Shown here: piece after piece, positions 1 to 8,900 of the stretch
Layout of the letters: each line of letters starts with the position of its first letter
Position numbering within the stretch: position 1 is the stretch's first letter
Origin: Ideonella livida
GTDB taxonomy: Bacteria; Pseudomonadota; Gammaproteobacteria; Burkholderiales; Burkholderiaceae_C
Direction of reading: 5' to 3'
Assembly (NCBI RefSeq): GCF_010499455.1
Contig: NZ_JAAGOH010000007.1
Coordinates: 62,001-126,000, forward strand
Length of the DNA: 64,000 bases
Made by a program: the position numbers and the translations under genes
Notes under the pieces: model-generated
Told to the model about the DNA's origin: nothing
What the model saw: the letters and a program-made list of their open reading frames with translations, nothing else
Database searches by the model: none

Positions 1-43
1 GGCTCTGGCAGACGCAGCCCGCGAAGCGGGTCTGCAGTTCTGA
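1..43 (+). CDS. rplR: 50S ribosomal protein L18, C-terminal end (partial)
   Basis: Only the last 13 codons are present. Reading from base 2 gives ALADAAREAGLQF followed by TGA at 41-43, which matches the usual C-terminal tail of L18, a 5S rRNA-binding protein of the large subunit. Its place directly before rpsE is the standard order of the spc operon. The rest of the gene lies upstream of the window. Confidence 0.9.
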   Translation, partial: ALADAAREAGLQF

Positions 44-69
44 TGGCTGCGCTTTAAAGGACTACAGAA

Positions 70-588
70 ATGGCAAAGCTTCAAGCGCGCGCCCAGGCCG
101 AGGGCAATGACGACGGCCTGAAGGAAAAGATGATTGCCGTGAACCGCGTCACCAAGGTGGTGAAGGGCGGTCGCACCCTGAGCTTCGCGGCTCTGACGGT
201 GGTCGGCGATGGCGATGGTCGCATCGGCATGGGTAAGGGCAAGGCCAAGGAAGTGCCGGTTTCGGTGCAGAAGGCCATGGACTCCGCACGCCGCAACATG
301 TTCAAGGTCAGCCTGAAGAACGGCACCATCCACCACCGCGTGGTGGGTGAGCACGGTGCTGCCCGCGTGCTGATGATGCCGGCCCCCGCGGGTACTGGCA
401 TCATCGCCGGCGGCCCGATGCGCGCCGTCTTCGAGGTGATGGGCATCACGGACATCGTGGCTAAGAGCCATGGTTCCACCAATGCCTACAACATGGTCCG
501 CGCCACGCTGGACGCCCTGAAGCACTGCTCGACCCCCGCCGAGATCGCTGCCAAGCGCGGCAAGTCGGTGGAAGAGCTGTTCAGCTGA
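70..588 (+). CDS. rpsE: 30S ribosomal protein S5
   Basis: S5 is a small-subunit protein important for decoding accuracy and for the mRNA entry tunnel. The 172-residue product has the normal length. It shows the conserved N-terminal double-stranded-RNA-binding-like part ([20 protein letters not shown]), a GxGxGKAKEVP segment and the C-terminal [22 protein letters not shown] region. The ATG at 70 is preceded by AAAGGA. It lies 26 bases after rplR and 19 before rpmD, so it is co-transcribed in the spc operon. Confidence 0.98.
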   Translation: MAKLQARAQAEGNDDGLKEKMIAVNRVTKVVKGGRTLSFAALTVVGDGDGRIGMGKGKAKEVPVSVQKAMDSARRNMFKVSLKNGTIHHRVVGEHGAARVLMMPAPAGTGIIAGGPMRAVFEVMGITDIVAKSHGSTNAYNMVRATLDALKHCSTPAEIAAKRGKSVEELFS

Positions 589-607
589 GCCGCACGGGAG
601 AGACACG

Positions 608-793
608 ATGACTGATGCCAAGAAGACCTTGACGGTCAAGCTGGTTCGGAGCCCGATCGGCTGCAAGGATTCCCACCGCGCCACCGTGCGTGGCCTGGGC
701 CTGCGCAAGCTCAACAGCCAGAGCGTGCTGGAGGACACTCCGGCTGTCCGCGGCATGATCAACAAGATCGCCTACCTGGTGCAGGTGCTCTGA
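608..793 (+). CDS. rpmD: 50S ribosomal protein L30
   Basis: L30 is a small protein of the large subunit. The 61-residue product has the family length and the typical [20 protein letters not shown] start, and is closed by an IAYLVQV-type ending. A GGGAGAG ribosome-binding site precedes the ATG. It sits between rpsE and rplO as in other proteobacteria. Confidence 0.97.
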   Translation: MTDAKKTLTVKLVRSPIGCKDSHRATVRGLGLRKLNSQSVLEDTPAVRGMINKIAYLVQVL

Positions 794-819
794 GCGCCGC
801 ATCGACGAGGAATCGAAAC

Positions 820-1251
820 ATGCAACTCAATTCCATCAAGCCGGCCGACGGTTCCAAGCACGCCAAGCGTCGCGTGGGCCGTGGCATCGGTTCGGGTCTG
901 GGCAAGACCTGCGGCCGTGGCCACAAGGGTCAGAAGTCGCGTGCGGGTGGCTACCACAAGGTGGGCTTCGAAGGCGGTCAGATGCCGCTGCAGCGTCGCC
1001 TGCCCAAGCGTGGCTTCAAGTCCGCTCAACTGAAGTTTGCGGCCGAGGTGACTCTGGCTGAGCTCCAGCTGCTGGAAGCCGCCGAAATCGACGTGTCCCT
1101 GCTGAAGGCCGCTGGCCTGGTCAAGCAGCTGGCCAAGTCGGTGAAGGTGATCAAGTCCGGTGAACTGACCAAGGCAGTGGTGCTCAAGGGCATCGGCGCC
1201 ACGGCCGGTGCCAAGGCTGCCATCGAGGCGGCCGGCGGCTCGCTGGCCTGA
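820..1251 (+). CDS. rplO: 50S ribosomal protein L15
   Basis: L15 is a late-assembling large-subunit protein that contacts 23S rRNA. The 143-residue product opens with the usual [20 protein letters not shown]. It has the Gly/Lys-rich [18 protein letters not shown] tail that threads into rRNA, and a C-terminal globular part ending [13 protein letters not shown]. The start is preceded by GAGGAAT. It lies between rpmD and secY. Confidence 0.98.
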   Translation: MQLNSIKPADGSKHAKRRVGRGIGSGLGKTCGRGHKGQKSRAGGYHKVGFEGGQMPLQRRLPKRGFKSAQLKFAAEVTLAELQLLEAAEIDVSLLKAAGLVKQLAKSVKVIKSGELTKAVVLKGIGATAGAKAAIEAAGGSLA

Positions 1252-1283
1252 GTCTGACGACCCAACGAAGAACACGTTCTCTC

Positions 1284-2591
1284 GTGGCAAGCACTCCTTC
1301 TCAACTCGCCAAGTCGGGCAAGTTCGGCGACCTTCAGAGGCGGCTGGTCTTCCTGCTGCTTGCGCTGGTGGTCTACCGTATTGGTGCCCACATCCCGGTC
1401 CCCGGGATCAATCCGCAGCAGCTGCAGTCTCTGTTCGAGAGCCAGCAGGGCGGCATCCTGAACCTGTTCAACATGTTCTCGGGTGGCGCCATGTCGCGCT
1501 TCGCGGTCTTCGCGCTGGGCATCACGCCATACATCTCGGCGTCGATCATCATGCAGCTGATGAGCTACGTGGTGCCGAGCCTGGAAGCGTTGAAGAAGGA
1601 GGGTGAGTCCGGGCGTCGCAAGATCACCCAGTACACCCGTTACGGAACACTCGCGTTGGCCATCTTCCAGTCGCTGGGCATTGCCTTGGCACTGGAGAGT
1701 TCGGCCGGTCTCGTGCTCAGTCCCGGGCTTGGCTTTCGCCTGACGGCGGTGGTCAGCTTGGTGGCAGGTACGATGTTCCTGATGTGGCTCGGCGAGCAGA
1801 TCACTGAACGTGGTTTGGGCAACGGGATCTCGATCCTGATCTTCAGTGGTATCGCGGCTGGTTTGCCGACGGCCATCGGTGGTCTGTTCGAGCTGGTGCG
1901 CACCGGCGCCATGAGCATCATCGCCTGTCTGTTCATCATCGCTCTGGTGGTGGGTGTGACTTATGCGGTGGTCTTTGTGGAGCGGGGCCAGCGCAAGATC
2001 TTGGTGAACTACGCCAAGCGTCAGGTGGGCAACCGGGTGTACGGTGGGCAGTCGTCCCACCTGCCTCTGAAGCTCAACATGTCGGGCGTGATTCCACCGA
2101 TCTTTGCGTCGTCGATCATCCTGTTGCCGGCAACGGTCGTGGGCTGGTTTGCCACCGGTGAAGGCATGCGCTGGCTGAAGGACATCTCGTCGGCCTTGTC
2201 GCCTGGGCAACCGATCTACGTGATGCTGTACGCCGCGATGATCGTGTTCTTCTGCTTCTTCTACACCGCCCTGGTGTTCAACAGCCGGGAAACGGCTGAG
2301 AACCTGAAGAAGAGCGGGGCGTTCATTCCTGGCATCCGTCCGGGGGAGAACACGGCCCGTCACATCGACAAGATCCTGGCGCGGCTGACGCTGGCGGGCG
2401 CGGTCTACATCACCTTGGTGTGTCTGCTTCCCGAGTTCCTGGTGCTCAAGTACAACGTTCCGTTCTATTTCGGTGGGACGTCGCTCTTGATCATCGTGGT
2501 GGTCACCATGGACTTCTGGGCCCAGGTCCAGTCCTACGTGATGAGCCAGCAGTACGAGTCGCTGCTGAAGAAGGCGAACTTCAAGGGTTGA
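1284..2591 (+). CDS. secY: Protein translocase subunit SecY
   Basis: SecY is the pore subunit of the SecYEG channel that moves unfolded proteins across, or into, the inner membrane. The 435-residue product has about ten hydrophobic segments. It carries the conserved GIxPYIxASIIMQL stretch (near residues 85-98) and a C-terminal PGIRPG loop used for SecA/ribosome contact. The start is GTG at 1284; no in-frame ATG nearby fits the N-terminus [20 protein letters not shown]. It follows rplO by 32 bases. infA, present here in many relatives, does not follow it. Confidence 0.98.
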   Translation: MASTPSQLAKSGKFGDLQRRLVFLLLALVVYRIGAHIPVPGINPQQLQSLFESQQGGILNLFNMFSGGAMSRFAVFALGITPYISASIIMQLMSYVVPSLEALKKEGESGRRKITQYTRYGTLALAIFQSLGIALALESSAGLVLSPGLGFRLTAVVSLVAGTMFLMWLGEQITERGLGNGISILIFSGIAAGLPTAIGGLFELVRTGAMSIIACLFIIALVVGVTYAVVFVERGQRKILVNYAKRQVGNRVYGGQSSHLPLKLNMSGVIPPIFASSIILLPATVVGWFATGEGMRWLKDISSALSPGQPIYVMLYAAMIVFFCFFYTALVFNSRETAENLKKSGAFIPGIRPGENTARHIDKILARLTLAGAVYITLVCLLPEFLVLKYNVPFYFGGTSLLIIVVVTMDFWAQVQSYVMSQQYESLLKKANFKG

Positions 2592-2718
2592 GCGTGGGCC
2601 GCTGCCTCCGGGCGTCGTCCTCAAGAGTTTGAAACAGTGATGCATCCGTTGCCTGGTCGGCGGGTGCGGTCCGGCCTCTTCCGGGAGACCGGTGATAGAA
2701 GAGGTCTAGGAGAAGATC

Positions 2719-2832
2719 ATGAAAGTCGCAGCATCTGTGAAGAAGATGTGCCGCAATTGCAAGATCATCCGCCGCAACGGCGTCGTGCGGGTGATTTGCA
2801 CCGACCCGCGTCACAAGCAACGGCAAGGCTGA
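2719..2832 (+). CDS. rpmJ: 50S ribosomal protein L36
   Basis: L36 is the smallest large-subunit protein. This 37-codon gene begins [20 protein letters not shown]. It keeps the zinc ribbon ligands Cys11, Cys14, Cys27 and His32, so it is the zinc-binding (C+) form. AGGAGAAG precedes the ATG. The 127 bases between secY and this gene contain no infA. rpsM starts 35 bases downstream. Confidence 0.95.
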   Translation: MKVAASVKKMCRNCKIIRRNGVVRVICTDPRHKQRQG

Positions 2833-2867
2833 TCGGCCTGTACTGACAGCGCATCCGAGGAAGCAAC

Positions 2868-3233
2868 ATGGCACGTATTGCTGGTATCAACATTCCGCCG
2901 CACAAGCACGCGGAGATCGGTCTGACCTACATCTACGGCATTGGCCGCACCACCGCACAGAAGATCTGTGACGCCGTGGGCATCCCTTGCTCCAAGAAGG
3001 TCAAGGACCTGACCGACTCGGATCTGGAAAAGATCCGGGAAGAAGTGGGCAAGCTCACCATCGAAGGCGATCTGCGCCGCGAGCAGTCCATCAACATCAA
3101 GCGTCTGATGGACCTGGGCTGCTACCGCGGCTTCCGCCATCGTCGTGGCCTGCCGATGCGCGGCCAGCGCACCCGCACCAATGCCCGCACCCGCAAGGGT
3201 CCGCGCAAGGGCGCCGCGGCGCTGAAGAAGTAA
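2868..3233 (+). CDS. rpsM: 30S ribosomal protein S13
   Basis: S13 sits in the head of the small subunit and bridges to the large subunit and P-site tRNA. The 121-residue product shows the [20 protein letters not shown] start, a helix-two-turn-helix region with [12 protein letters not shown], and the basic tail [26 protein letters not shown] site precedes the ATG. It begins the S13-S11-S4-alpha group. Confidence 0.98.
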   Translation: MARIAGINIPPHKHAEIGLTYIYGIGRTTAQKICDAVGIPCSKKVKDLTDSDLEKIREEVGKLTIEGDLRREQSINIKRLMDLGCYRGFRHRRGLPMRGQRTRTNARTRKGPRKGAAALKK

Positions 3234-3266
3234 GCAGCGGTCTGCAACTGTCTTAGAGTCTCAAAA

Positions 3267-3671
3267 ATGGCCAAAGCACCTGCCAACTCCGCTGCACGTC
3301 GCGTCAGCAAGAAGGTCCGCAAGAACGTTGCCGATGGCATCGCGCACGTTCACGCGTCCTTCAACAACACCATCATCACGATCACCGATCGTCAAGGTGG
3401 CGCTCTGTCCTGGGCCTCTTCGGGTGGCCAGGGCTTCAAGGGTTCCCGCAAGTCCACGCCTTTCGCTGCCCAGGTGGCTGCTGAAGTGGCGGGTCGTGCC
3501 GCCCAAGAGCAGGGCATCAAGAACCTGGACGTCCGGATCAAGGGCCCCGGCCCTGGTCGTGAATCGTCGGTGCGCGCCCTGGCTTCGCTGGGCATCCGCA
3601 TCACCTCGATCTCTGATGTGACGCCGGTGCCGCACAACGGCTGCCGTCCGCAAAAGCGTCGTCGCATCTGA
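3267..3671 (+). CDS. rpsK: 30S ribosomal protein S11
   Basis: S11 forms part of the platform of the small subunit near the mRNA exit. The 134-residue product contains the signature [17 protein letters not shown] and the C-terminal [17 protein letters not shown]. Length and sequence are typical. It lies 33 bases after rpsM. The 199-base gap after it is unusually long for this operon and holds a promoter-like element and hairpins. Confidence 0.98.
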   Translation: MAKAPANSAARRVSKKVRKNVADGIAHVHASFNNTIITITDRQGGALSWASSGGQGFKGSRKSTPFAAQVAAEVAGRAAQEQGIKNLDVRIKGPGPGRESSVRALASLGIRITSISDVTPVPHNGCRPQKRRRI

Positions 3672-3673
3672 TG

Positions 3674-3704
3674 TTGTGCGAACACCGTAAGGTGTTCGTA
3701 TAAT
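3674..3704 (+). promoter_or_regulatory. Possible internal promoter with inverted repeat before rpsD
   Basis: A perfect -10 box TATAAT lies at 3699-3704. A -35-like TTGTGC at 3674-3679 is 19 bases upstream, which is longer than ideal. The spacer is almost entirely the perfect inverted repeat CGAACACC-gtaa-GGTGTTCG (3679-3698). It could be an operator, or an RNA hairpin in read-through transcripts. It would give rpsD-rpoA-rplQ their own start. Confidence 0.45.
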
Positions 3705-3717
3705 CGAGAGTTCTGCT

Positions 3718-3750
3718 GCCGGCAACGCGCACGCGTGTTGCCGGCTTGTT
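3718..3750 (+). terminator. Hairpin with short T-rich tail in the rpsD leader (attenuator-like)
   Basis: GCCGGCAAC (3718-3726) pairs with GTTGCCGGC (3737-3745), and the stem can extend inward by about three more pairs. TTGTTTC follows. It lies 13 bases after the TATAAT box, so a transcript starting there would form it immediately. The T run is broken, so full termination is uncertain. Confidence 0.4.
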
Positions 3751-3870
3751 TCATCACACAAGCCCACCGTTGGTCGCCGCGTGTGCGGACGCCAACCTGT
3801 GGCGGGTTTCGGAGTGCCCAAGCGAGGCATGTCCGGGGCGTGCCGCCACAGTCCAACCTGAGGAAAGAAC

Positions 3871-4494
3871 GTGGCACGTTACCTGGGCCCCAAGGCCAAA
3901 CTGTCCCGCCGCGAAGGCACCGACCTGTTCCTGAAGAGCGCCCGTCGCGCCATCTCGGACAAGGCCAAGTTCGACACCAAGCCGGGCCAGCATGGCCGTA
4001 CTTCCGGTGCACGCACCTCTGACTTCGGTCTGCAGTTGCGCGAAAAGCAGAAGGTCAAGCGCATGTATGGCGTGCTGGAGCGTCAGTTCCGCCGCTACTT
4101 TGCTGAGGCCGACCGTCGCAAGGGCAGCACTGGCGCCAACCTGCTGACGATCCTCGAATCGCGTCTGGACAACGTGGTCTACCGCATGGGCTTCGGCTCC
4201 ACCCGCGCTGAAGCACGTCAGCTCGTGTCGCACAAGGCCCTGACCGTGAACGGTCAAGTGGTGAACATCCCTTCCTTCCAGGTGAAGGCGGGTGACGTGG
4301 TGGCTGTGCGTGAGAAGGCCAAGAAGCAGACCCGTATCGCTGAAGCGCTGAAGCTGGCCGAATCCATCGGTCTGCCGGCCTGGGTGCAGGTCGACGCGAG
4401 CAAGCTTGAAGGCGTCTTCAAGAAGGCTCCGGACCGCGATGAATTCGGTGCCGAGATCAACGAGTCGCTGATCGTCGAACTGTACTCGCGTTGA
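3871..4494 (+). CDS. rpsD: 30S ribosomal protein S4
   Basis: S4 nucleates small-subunit assembly on 16S rRNA and in many bacteria represses its own operon. The 207-residue product begins [20 protein letters not shown] from a GTG at 3871 with GAGGAAAG upstream. It has the S4 RNA-binding domain around residues 95-160 ([20 protein letters not shown]) and the [12 protein letters not shown] end. No cysteines are present, so it is the zinc-free form. Confidence 0.98.
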   Translation: MARYLGPKAKLSRREGTDLFLKSARRAISDKAKFDTKPGQHGRTSGARTSDFGLQLREKQKVKRMYGVLERQFRRYFAEADRRKGSTGANLLTILESRLDNVVYRMGFGSTRAEARQLVSHKALTVNGQVVNIPSFQVKAGDVVAVREKAKKQTRIAEALKLAESIGLPAWVQVDASKLEGVFKKAPDRDEFGAEINESLIVELYSR

Positions 4495-4531
4495 TGACGA
4501 GGGGGCCCTCTGGGCATCCCTTTCAGATTCT

Positions 4532-4571
4532 CCCGCTGCGGCATGCCGGTTCCGCAGCGGGTTTTCGCTTT
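4532..4571 (+). terminator. Intrinsic terminator between rpsD and rpoA
   Basis: CCCGCTGCGG (4532-4541) pairs perfectly with CCGCAGCGGG (4552-4561) across a 10-base loop. TTTTCGCTTT follows. This is a good Rho-independent terminator shape. Its place inside the alpha operon suggests partial termination that lowers rpoA relative to upstream ribosomal genes, or separate transcription of rpoA. Confidence 0.7.
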
Positions 4572-4635
4572 CCGGCGTGGTCCGTCAGCCTTATCGGTGT
4601 AACGAGCCGAGGGTATTGAGAGGAACAGGACTTAC

Positions 4636-5637
4636 ATGCAAACCAATCTGCTGAAACCCAAGGCAATCGTGGCCGAGCCCCTGGGCGGGCATCGCGCCAA
4701 GGTGACGCTGGAGCCGTTCGAGCGTGGCTACGGCCATACGCTGGGCAACGCGCTGCGCCGGGTCCTCCTGTCGTCGATGGTGGGCTATGCCCCGACGGAA
4801 GTGACGATCGCGGGTGTGCTGCACGAGTACTCCACCGTGGATGGGGTGGCGGAAGATGTGGTTCACATCATGCTCAATCTCAAGGGCGTGGTGTTCCGTC
4901 TCCACAACCGCGACGAGGTGACCCTCGTGCTGCGCAAGGAAGGCGAAGGCGCGGTCACGGCGGCTGACATCCAGACGCCTCATGACGTCGAGATTGTCAA
5001 TCCCGAGCATGTGATTGCCCACCTGGCCCAGGGTGGCAAGCTCGACATGCAGATCAAGGTCGAAAAGGGTCGTGGTTATGTGCCTGGCAATATGCGGCGC
5101 TACGGCGATGAGCCCACCAAAGCCATCGGCCGCATCGTGCTGGACGCCTCCTTTTCCCCGGTCAAGCGCGTGAGCTATGCGGTAGAAAATGCTCGCGTGG
5201 AGCAGCGTACCGATCTGGACAAGCTGGTGATGGAGATCGAGACCAACGGTGCGATCTCTCCGGAGGAGGCCATTCGCGCCTCCGCCAAGATCCTGGTGGA
5301 GCAGCTGGCTGTCTTCGCGCAGCTCGATGCCGGCGAAATCATCGACATCACCTCTGGCAGCAGCGGTGGCAAGGGCGCCAGCGGTGCGGTCTTTGATCCG
5401 ATCCTGCTGCGTCCGGTGGACGAGCTCGAGCTGACCGTGCGCTCCGCCAACTGCCTGAAGGCTGAGAACATCTATTACATCGGCGATCTGATTCAGCGCA
5501 CCGAGACCGAGCTGCTGAAGACGCCGAACCTGGGCCGCAAGTCGCTCAACGAGATCAAGGAAGTGCTTGCTTCCCGCGGTCTGACGCTGGGTGCGCGGCT
5601 GGAGAACTGGCCGCCTCAAGGCCTGGACAAGCGCTGA
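4636..5637 (+). CDS. rpoA: DNA-directed RNA polymerase subunit alpha
   Basis: The alpha subunit starts RNA polymerase assembly by dimerising, and binds UP elements and activators through its C-terminal domain. The 333-residue product has the N-terminal domain ([18 protein letters not shown] near residues 36-53) and the C-terminal domain (residues about 250-320, with [14 protein letters not shown] and [16 protein letters not shown]). Length is normal. GAGAGGAACAGG lies before the ATG. A terminator lies between it and rpsD. Confidence 0.98.
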   Translation: MQTNLLKPKAIVAEPLGGHRAKVTLEPFERGYGHTLGNALRRVLLSSMVGYAPTEVTIAGVLHEYSTVDGVAEDVVHIMLNLKGVVFRLHNRDEVTLVLRKEGEGAVTAADIQTPHDVEIVNPEHVIAHLAQGGKLDMQIKVEKGRGYVPGNMRRYGDEPTKAIGRIVLDASFSPVKRVSYAVENARVEQRTDLDKLVMEIETNGAISPEEAIRASAKILVEQLAVFAQLDAGEIIDITSGSSGGKGASGAVFDPILLRPVDELELTVRSANCLKAENIYYIGDLIQRTETELLKTPNLGRKSLNEIKEVLASRGLTLGARLENWPPQGLDKR

Positions 5638-5675
5638 GCTTGTCCTGGAGCGCGGGGTGACCCGCCTCCGGTGCA

Positions 5676-5703
5676 ACCGCCAGTACCTGATACGGCTGGC
5701 GGT
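5676..5703 (+). promoter_or_regulatory. Hairpin in the rplQ leader
   Basis: ACCGCCAG (5676-5683) and CTGGCGGT (5696-5703) form a perfect 8-bp stem with a 12-base loop. It lies just upstream of the purine-rich ribosome-binding stretch AAGGAAAGAAAGGAAAG before rplQ. It could tune L17 translation or protect a processed mRNA end. No T run follows, so it is not an intrinsic terminator. Confidence 0.4.
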
Positions 5704-5731
5704 ATGAAACAAGGAAAGAAAGGAAAGCACC

Positions 5732-6127
5732 ATGCGTCATCGTCACGGTCTGCGTAAGCTGAACCGCACCTCTGAGCACCGCGCCGCCATGCTGCGCAAC
5801 ATGTCCGTGTCCCTGCTGCAGCACGAGGCCATCAAGACCACCGTGCCCAAGGCCAAGGAACTGCGTCGCGTCGTCGAGCCCCTCATCACCCTGGCCAAGG
5901 TGGATTCCGTGGCCAACCGTCGTCTGGCTTTTGCCCGCCTGCGTGACCGCGATGTGGTCACCAAGCTCTTCAATGAGCTTGGCAAGCGCTATGCCGAGCG
6001 TCCGGGCGGCTACACCCGCATCCTGAAGATGGGTTTCCGTGTTGGCGACAACGCGCCCATGGCTTTTGTCGAGCTGGTGGACCGCGCGGAGGCTGTTGAG
6101 GCCCCCGCTGAGGCTGCTGCCGAATAA
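5732..6127 (+). CDS. rplQ: 50S ribosomal protein L17
   Basis: L17 is a large-subunit protein near the exit tunnel. The 131-residue product shows [20 protein letters not shown], the [20 protein letters not shown] segment and the [21 protein letters not shown] region. The acidic Ala/Glu-rich tail ([12 protein letters not shown]) is common in betaproteobacteria. It is the last gene of the superoperon. The tRNA-fMet promoter follows. Confidence 0.98.
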   Translation: MRHRHGLRKLNRTSEHRAAMLRNMSVSLLQHEAIKTTVPKAKELRRVVEPLITLAKVDSVANRRLAFARLRDRDVVTKLFNELGKRYAERPGGYTRILKMGFRVGDNAPMAFVELVDRAEAVEAPAEAAAE

Positions 6128-6152
6128 TTTTGAAAAATGTGTCGACAGGTGC

Positions 6153-6181
6153 TTGACGAAGCCTCTAAATCGACACATAAT
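6153..6181 (+). promoter_or_regulatory. Sigma-70 type promoter of the tRNA-fMet gene
   Basis: A -35 box TTGACG (6153-6158) and a -10 box CATAAT (6176-6181) are separated by exactly 17 bases. Transcription would begin a few bases before the tRNA at 6195. The stretch is AT-richer than its surroundings, as expected for a strong stable-RNA promoter. Confidence 0.75.
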
Positions 6182-6194
6182 AGAATTCTTCTGT

Positions 6195-6272
<78 letters not shown>

Positions 6273-6277
6273 GGATC

Positions 6278-6308
6278 TAAAAAAACCGCGCGCCGCGCGG
6301 TTTTTTTT
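6278..6308 (+). terminator. Intrinsic terminator after tRNA-fMet
   Basis: CCGCGC (6286-6291) and GCGCGG (6295-6300) form the stem. It is flanked by a run of A before and eight T after, so it would work in both directions. Confidence 0.9.
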
Positions 6309-6310
6309 CG

Positions 6311-6578
6311 TCCCTACGGTGCGTACCGCGCGAACGCGGGCCTCGGATAGCCGCATCTGCTGCGTTCACGGACAGGTCCTCAGCGCCTGCCGGCGCTGTG
6401 AATGTGGCGCGGCGGCGGTCCGCTTCGCATCCGCATATTGACCCCGCTGGGGCCGGCGCCTCGCCGGGTTGTGCCGATGTGGCGGCTGGGCTCCTAGAAT
6501 GGCGCCCCGGTGTGCGGGCTCACAGCTTCCCGTCTCCGTATGCGCCCGGCGTGGGCGCGATTGTCTAGAGGTGATTCA
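6311..6578 (+). other. Non-coding stretch before yajC
   Basis: With the preceding terminator this makes a roughly 300-base gap without a gene. The only signal seen is TAGAAT at 6495-6500, a plausible -10 box for yajC-secDF. The best -35 match (TTGTGC, 6469-6474) is 20 bases away, so the promoter assignment is weak. No small ORF with a credible ribosome-binding site was found. Confidence 0.35.
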
Positions 6579-6905
6579 GTGTTCATTTCCAATGCCTATG
6601 CCCAGTCCGCGGACGCCGCAGCCGCGGGCCCCATGGGGACCCTCGGTAGCCTGCTGCCGCTGGTGCTGATGTTCGTGGTGCTCTACTTCATCATGATCCG
6701 GCCCCAGATGAAGCGGCAGAAGGAGCACAAGGCCATGGTGGATGCCCTGGCCAAGGGAGATGAGGTGGTGGTGGCGGGCGGCCTGCTGGGCCGTATCGCC
6801 AAGGTGTCCGAGTCCGTGCTGCACGTCGAGGTGGCCAAGGACGTAGAGATCCAGGTGCAACGCGCCTCGGTGGTCCAGGTGTTGCCAAAGGGCACGCTGA
6901 AGTAA
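6579..6905 (+). CDS. yajC: Preprotein translocase subunit YajC
   Basis: YajC is a small single-pass inner-membrane protein that associates with SecDF. The 108-residue product has one membrane segment (residues about 20-43, LLPLVLMFVVLYFIMIRPQ) and then a cytoplasmic part with QMKRQKEHKAMVDALAKGDE, the family signature. I chose the GTG at 6579 because it gives MFISNAYAQSADA, typical of betaproteobacterial YajC, and has AGAGGTG upstream; an upstream ATG at 6510 would add an unsupported 23 residues. Confidence 0.93.
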   Translation: MFISNAYAQSADAAAAGPMGTLGSLLPLVLMFVVLYFIMIRPQMKRQKEHKAMVDALAKGDEVVVAGGLLGRIAKVSESVLHVEVAKDVEIQVQRASVVQVLPKGTLK

Positions 6906-6912
6906 ATCCGAT

Positions 6913-6933
6913 GGGGCTTGCGAGCCCCTTTTT
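6913..6933 (+). terminator. Intrinsic terminator between yajC and secD
   Basis: GGGGCT (6913-6918) pairs with AGCCCC (6923-6928) over a TGCG tetraloop, followed by TTTTT. It sits directly after the yajC stop codon and 49 bases before secD. It may reduce read-through and so set the YajC to SecDF ratio. Confidence 0.7.
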
Positions 6934-6981
6934 CACGTTTCGTCCTGCGAAGGTCCAGCCGCTGGCGCGGTGGGTGGCTTC

Positions 6982-8853
6982 ATGAATCGATATCCGCTCT
7001 GGAAATACCTGCTGCTGTTGTGCAGTCTGGTGGTGGGCCTGGTCTATTCCCTGCCCAATCTGTTTGGTGAGGCGCCTGCGGTGCAGGTGTCCAGTGGCAA
7101 GGTGACTGTAAAAGTGGATGCTGGGTTGCGCGACCGCGTCGAGGCGGCGTTGGCGGCCCAGGGCATTGAAGCGGTCTACGTGCAACTCGATGGGCAGTCG
7201 GTGCGCGCCCGTTTTGCGGACACCGACACCCAGATCAAGGCCAAGGATGCGATCGCCAAGGCGATCAACCCTGATGCGGCCGATCCGGCCTACATCGTGG
7301 CGCTCAACCTGGTGCCGCGCTCTCCAGCCTGGCTGGCGGCGTTGCATGCCCAACCGATGTTTCTGGGACTCGACCTGCGGGGTGGGGTGCACTTTCTGAT
7401 GCAGGTGGACATGAAGTCCGCGCTCACCAAGCGGGCTGAGAGCGTGGCCGGTGATGTGCGCGCGACGCTTCGCGACAAGAACATCCGCCATGCCGGCATC
7501 CAGCGCGATGGTGAGCAGGTGCAGATTGCCTTCCGGGAGGTGGCGGTGCGTGAGCAGGCGCTCACCTTGCTGCGTGACGTGCAGCCGGACATGGTCTGGA
7601 CCCCCGGTACGAATGGCCAAGGCGACCCGTCGCTGGTGGGCGCCCTCTCGCCTCAGGCGGCCGTGCGCGTGCAAGAGGCCGCGCTCAAGCAGAACATCAC
7701 CACGCTGCATAACCGCGTCAATGAGCTCGGCGTCGCTGAGCCGGTGATTCAGCAGCAGGGCCTGGACCGTGTGGTGGTGCAACTGCCAGGGGTGCAGGAC
7801 ACGGCCAAGGCCAAGGACATCATTGGCCGTACCGCGACGTTGGAGATCCGCTTGGTGGATGATTCCGCCGAAGCTGCTGCGGCAGCGGTGGGCGGGGCAC
7901 CGGTGCCGTTTGGCACGGAGCGCTATGTGGAGCGCGGGGGTGGACCGCTGATCGTCAAGCGCCAGGTGGTGCTCACGGGTGAGAACCTCACCGATGCCCA
8001 GGCAGGTTTTGACGACCACCAGCAGCCGGCGGTTCATTTGACGCTGGACGCCAAGGGGGCGCGGATCTTCCGCGACGTGACCCGCGAGAACATCAACAAG
8101 CGCATGGCCATCCTGCTTTTTGAGAAGGGCAAGGGTGAGGTGGTCACTGCGCCGGTGATCCGAGCCGAGATCGGTGGCGGCCGGGTGCAGATCTCCGGGC
8201 GGATGACCACCCAGGAGGCGAACGACCAGGCGCTGCTGCTGCGTGCCGGCTCACTGGCCGCGCCGATGGAGATCATCGAGGAGCGCACCATCGGTCCGAG
8301 CCTGGGTGCGGAGAACATCGCCAAAGGCTTCAACAGCGTGATCTGGGGCTTTGCCGCCATCGCGGTGTTCATGTGCGTCTACTACGCCTTGTTCGGCCTT
8401 TTCTCCACGCTGGCCCTGGGCTTCAACCTGCTGCTGTTGGTGGCGGTGCTGTCTATGCTGCAGGCCACCCTGTCGCTGCCCGGCATCGCGGCCATCGCGC
8501 TGGCCCTGGGCATGGCAATTGACGCCAATGTGCTGATCAATGAACGGGTGCGCGAGGAGCTGCGCGTAGGGGCCAGCCCGCAGGCGGCCATCCATGCCGG
8601 CTATGAGCGCGCCTGGGCCACGATTCTCGACTCCAACATCACCACGCTGATCGCGGGCGTGGCCTTGCTGGCTTTCGGGTCTGGTCCCATCAAGGGTTTT
8701 GCGGTGGTGCATTGCCTGGGCATCCTCACCTCCATGTTCTCGGCGGTGATGTTCTCGCGCGGTCTCGTCAACCTCTGGTATGGCCAGCGTCGCAAGCTCA
8801 AGTCGGTGTCCATCGGGCAGGTCTGGCGCCCTGTCGACACGCCTGCGCCGTGA
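6982..8853 (+). CDS. secD: Protein translocase subunit SecD
   Basis: SecD works with SecF to drive late steps of protein export using the proton gradient. The 623-residue product has a first membrane helix (residues about 9-28), a large periplasmic region starting with the conserved LDLRGGVHFLMQVD (near 130), and five C-terminal membrane helices including ALALGMAIDANVLINERVREE. Length is normal. I chose ATG 6982 (MNRYPLWKY) over GTG 6970 because the family begins there. Confidence 0.96.
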   Translation: MNRYPLWKYLLLLCSLVVGLVYSLPNLFGEAPAVQVSSGKVTVKVDAGLRDRVEAALAAQGIEAVYVQLDGQSVRARFADTDTQIKAKDAIAKAINPDAADPAYIVALNLVPRSPAWLAALHAQPMFLGLDLRGGVHFLMQVDMKSALTKRAESVAGDVRATLRDKNIRHAGIQRDGEQVQIAFREVAVREQALTLLRDVQPDMVWTPGTNGQGDPSLVGALSPQAAVRVQEAALKQNITTLHNRVNELGVAEPVIQQQGLDRVVVQLPGVQDTAKAKDIIGRTATLEIRLVDDSAEAAAAAVGGAPVPFGTERYVERGGGPLIVKRQVVLTGENLTDAQAGFDDHQQPAVHLTLDAKGARIFRDVTRENINKRMAILLFEKGKGEVVTAPVIRAEIGGGRVQISGRMTTQEANDQALLLRAGSLAAPMEIIEERTIGPSLGAENIAKGFNSVIWGFAAIAVFMCVYYALFGLFSTLALGFNLLLLVAVLSMLQATLSLPGIAAIALALGMAIDANVLINERVREELRVGASPQAAIHAGYERAWATILDSNITTLIAGVALLAFGSGPIKGFAVVHCLGILTSMFSAVMFSRGLVNLWYGQRRKLKSVSIGQVWRPVDTPAP

Positions 8854-8900
8854 GTCCTGTCGGGGCACGTCCGCAGCTTCAACCCATCTAGAGTTGGTTC

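Noticed and set aside
2592-2718. Short frame between secY and rpmJ as infA
   Set aside because: No frame gives an S1-like IF-1 sequence of about 72 residues; the gap is too short for it together with signals.
6970-6981. GTG at 6970 as the secD start
   Set aside because: It adds only MGGF before the conserved MNRYPLWKY start, and the ATG at 6982 fits the family better.
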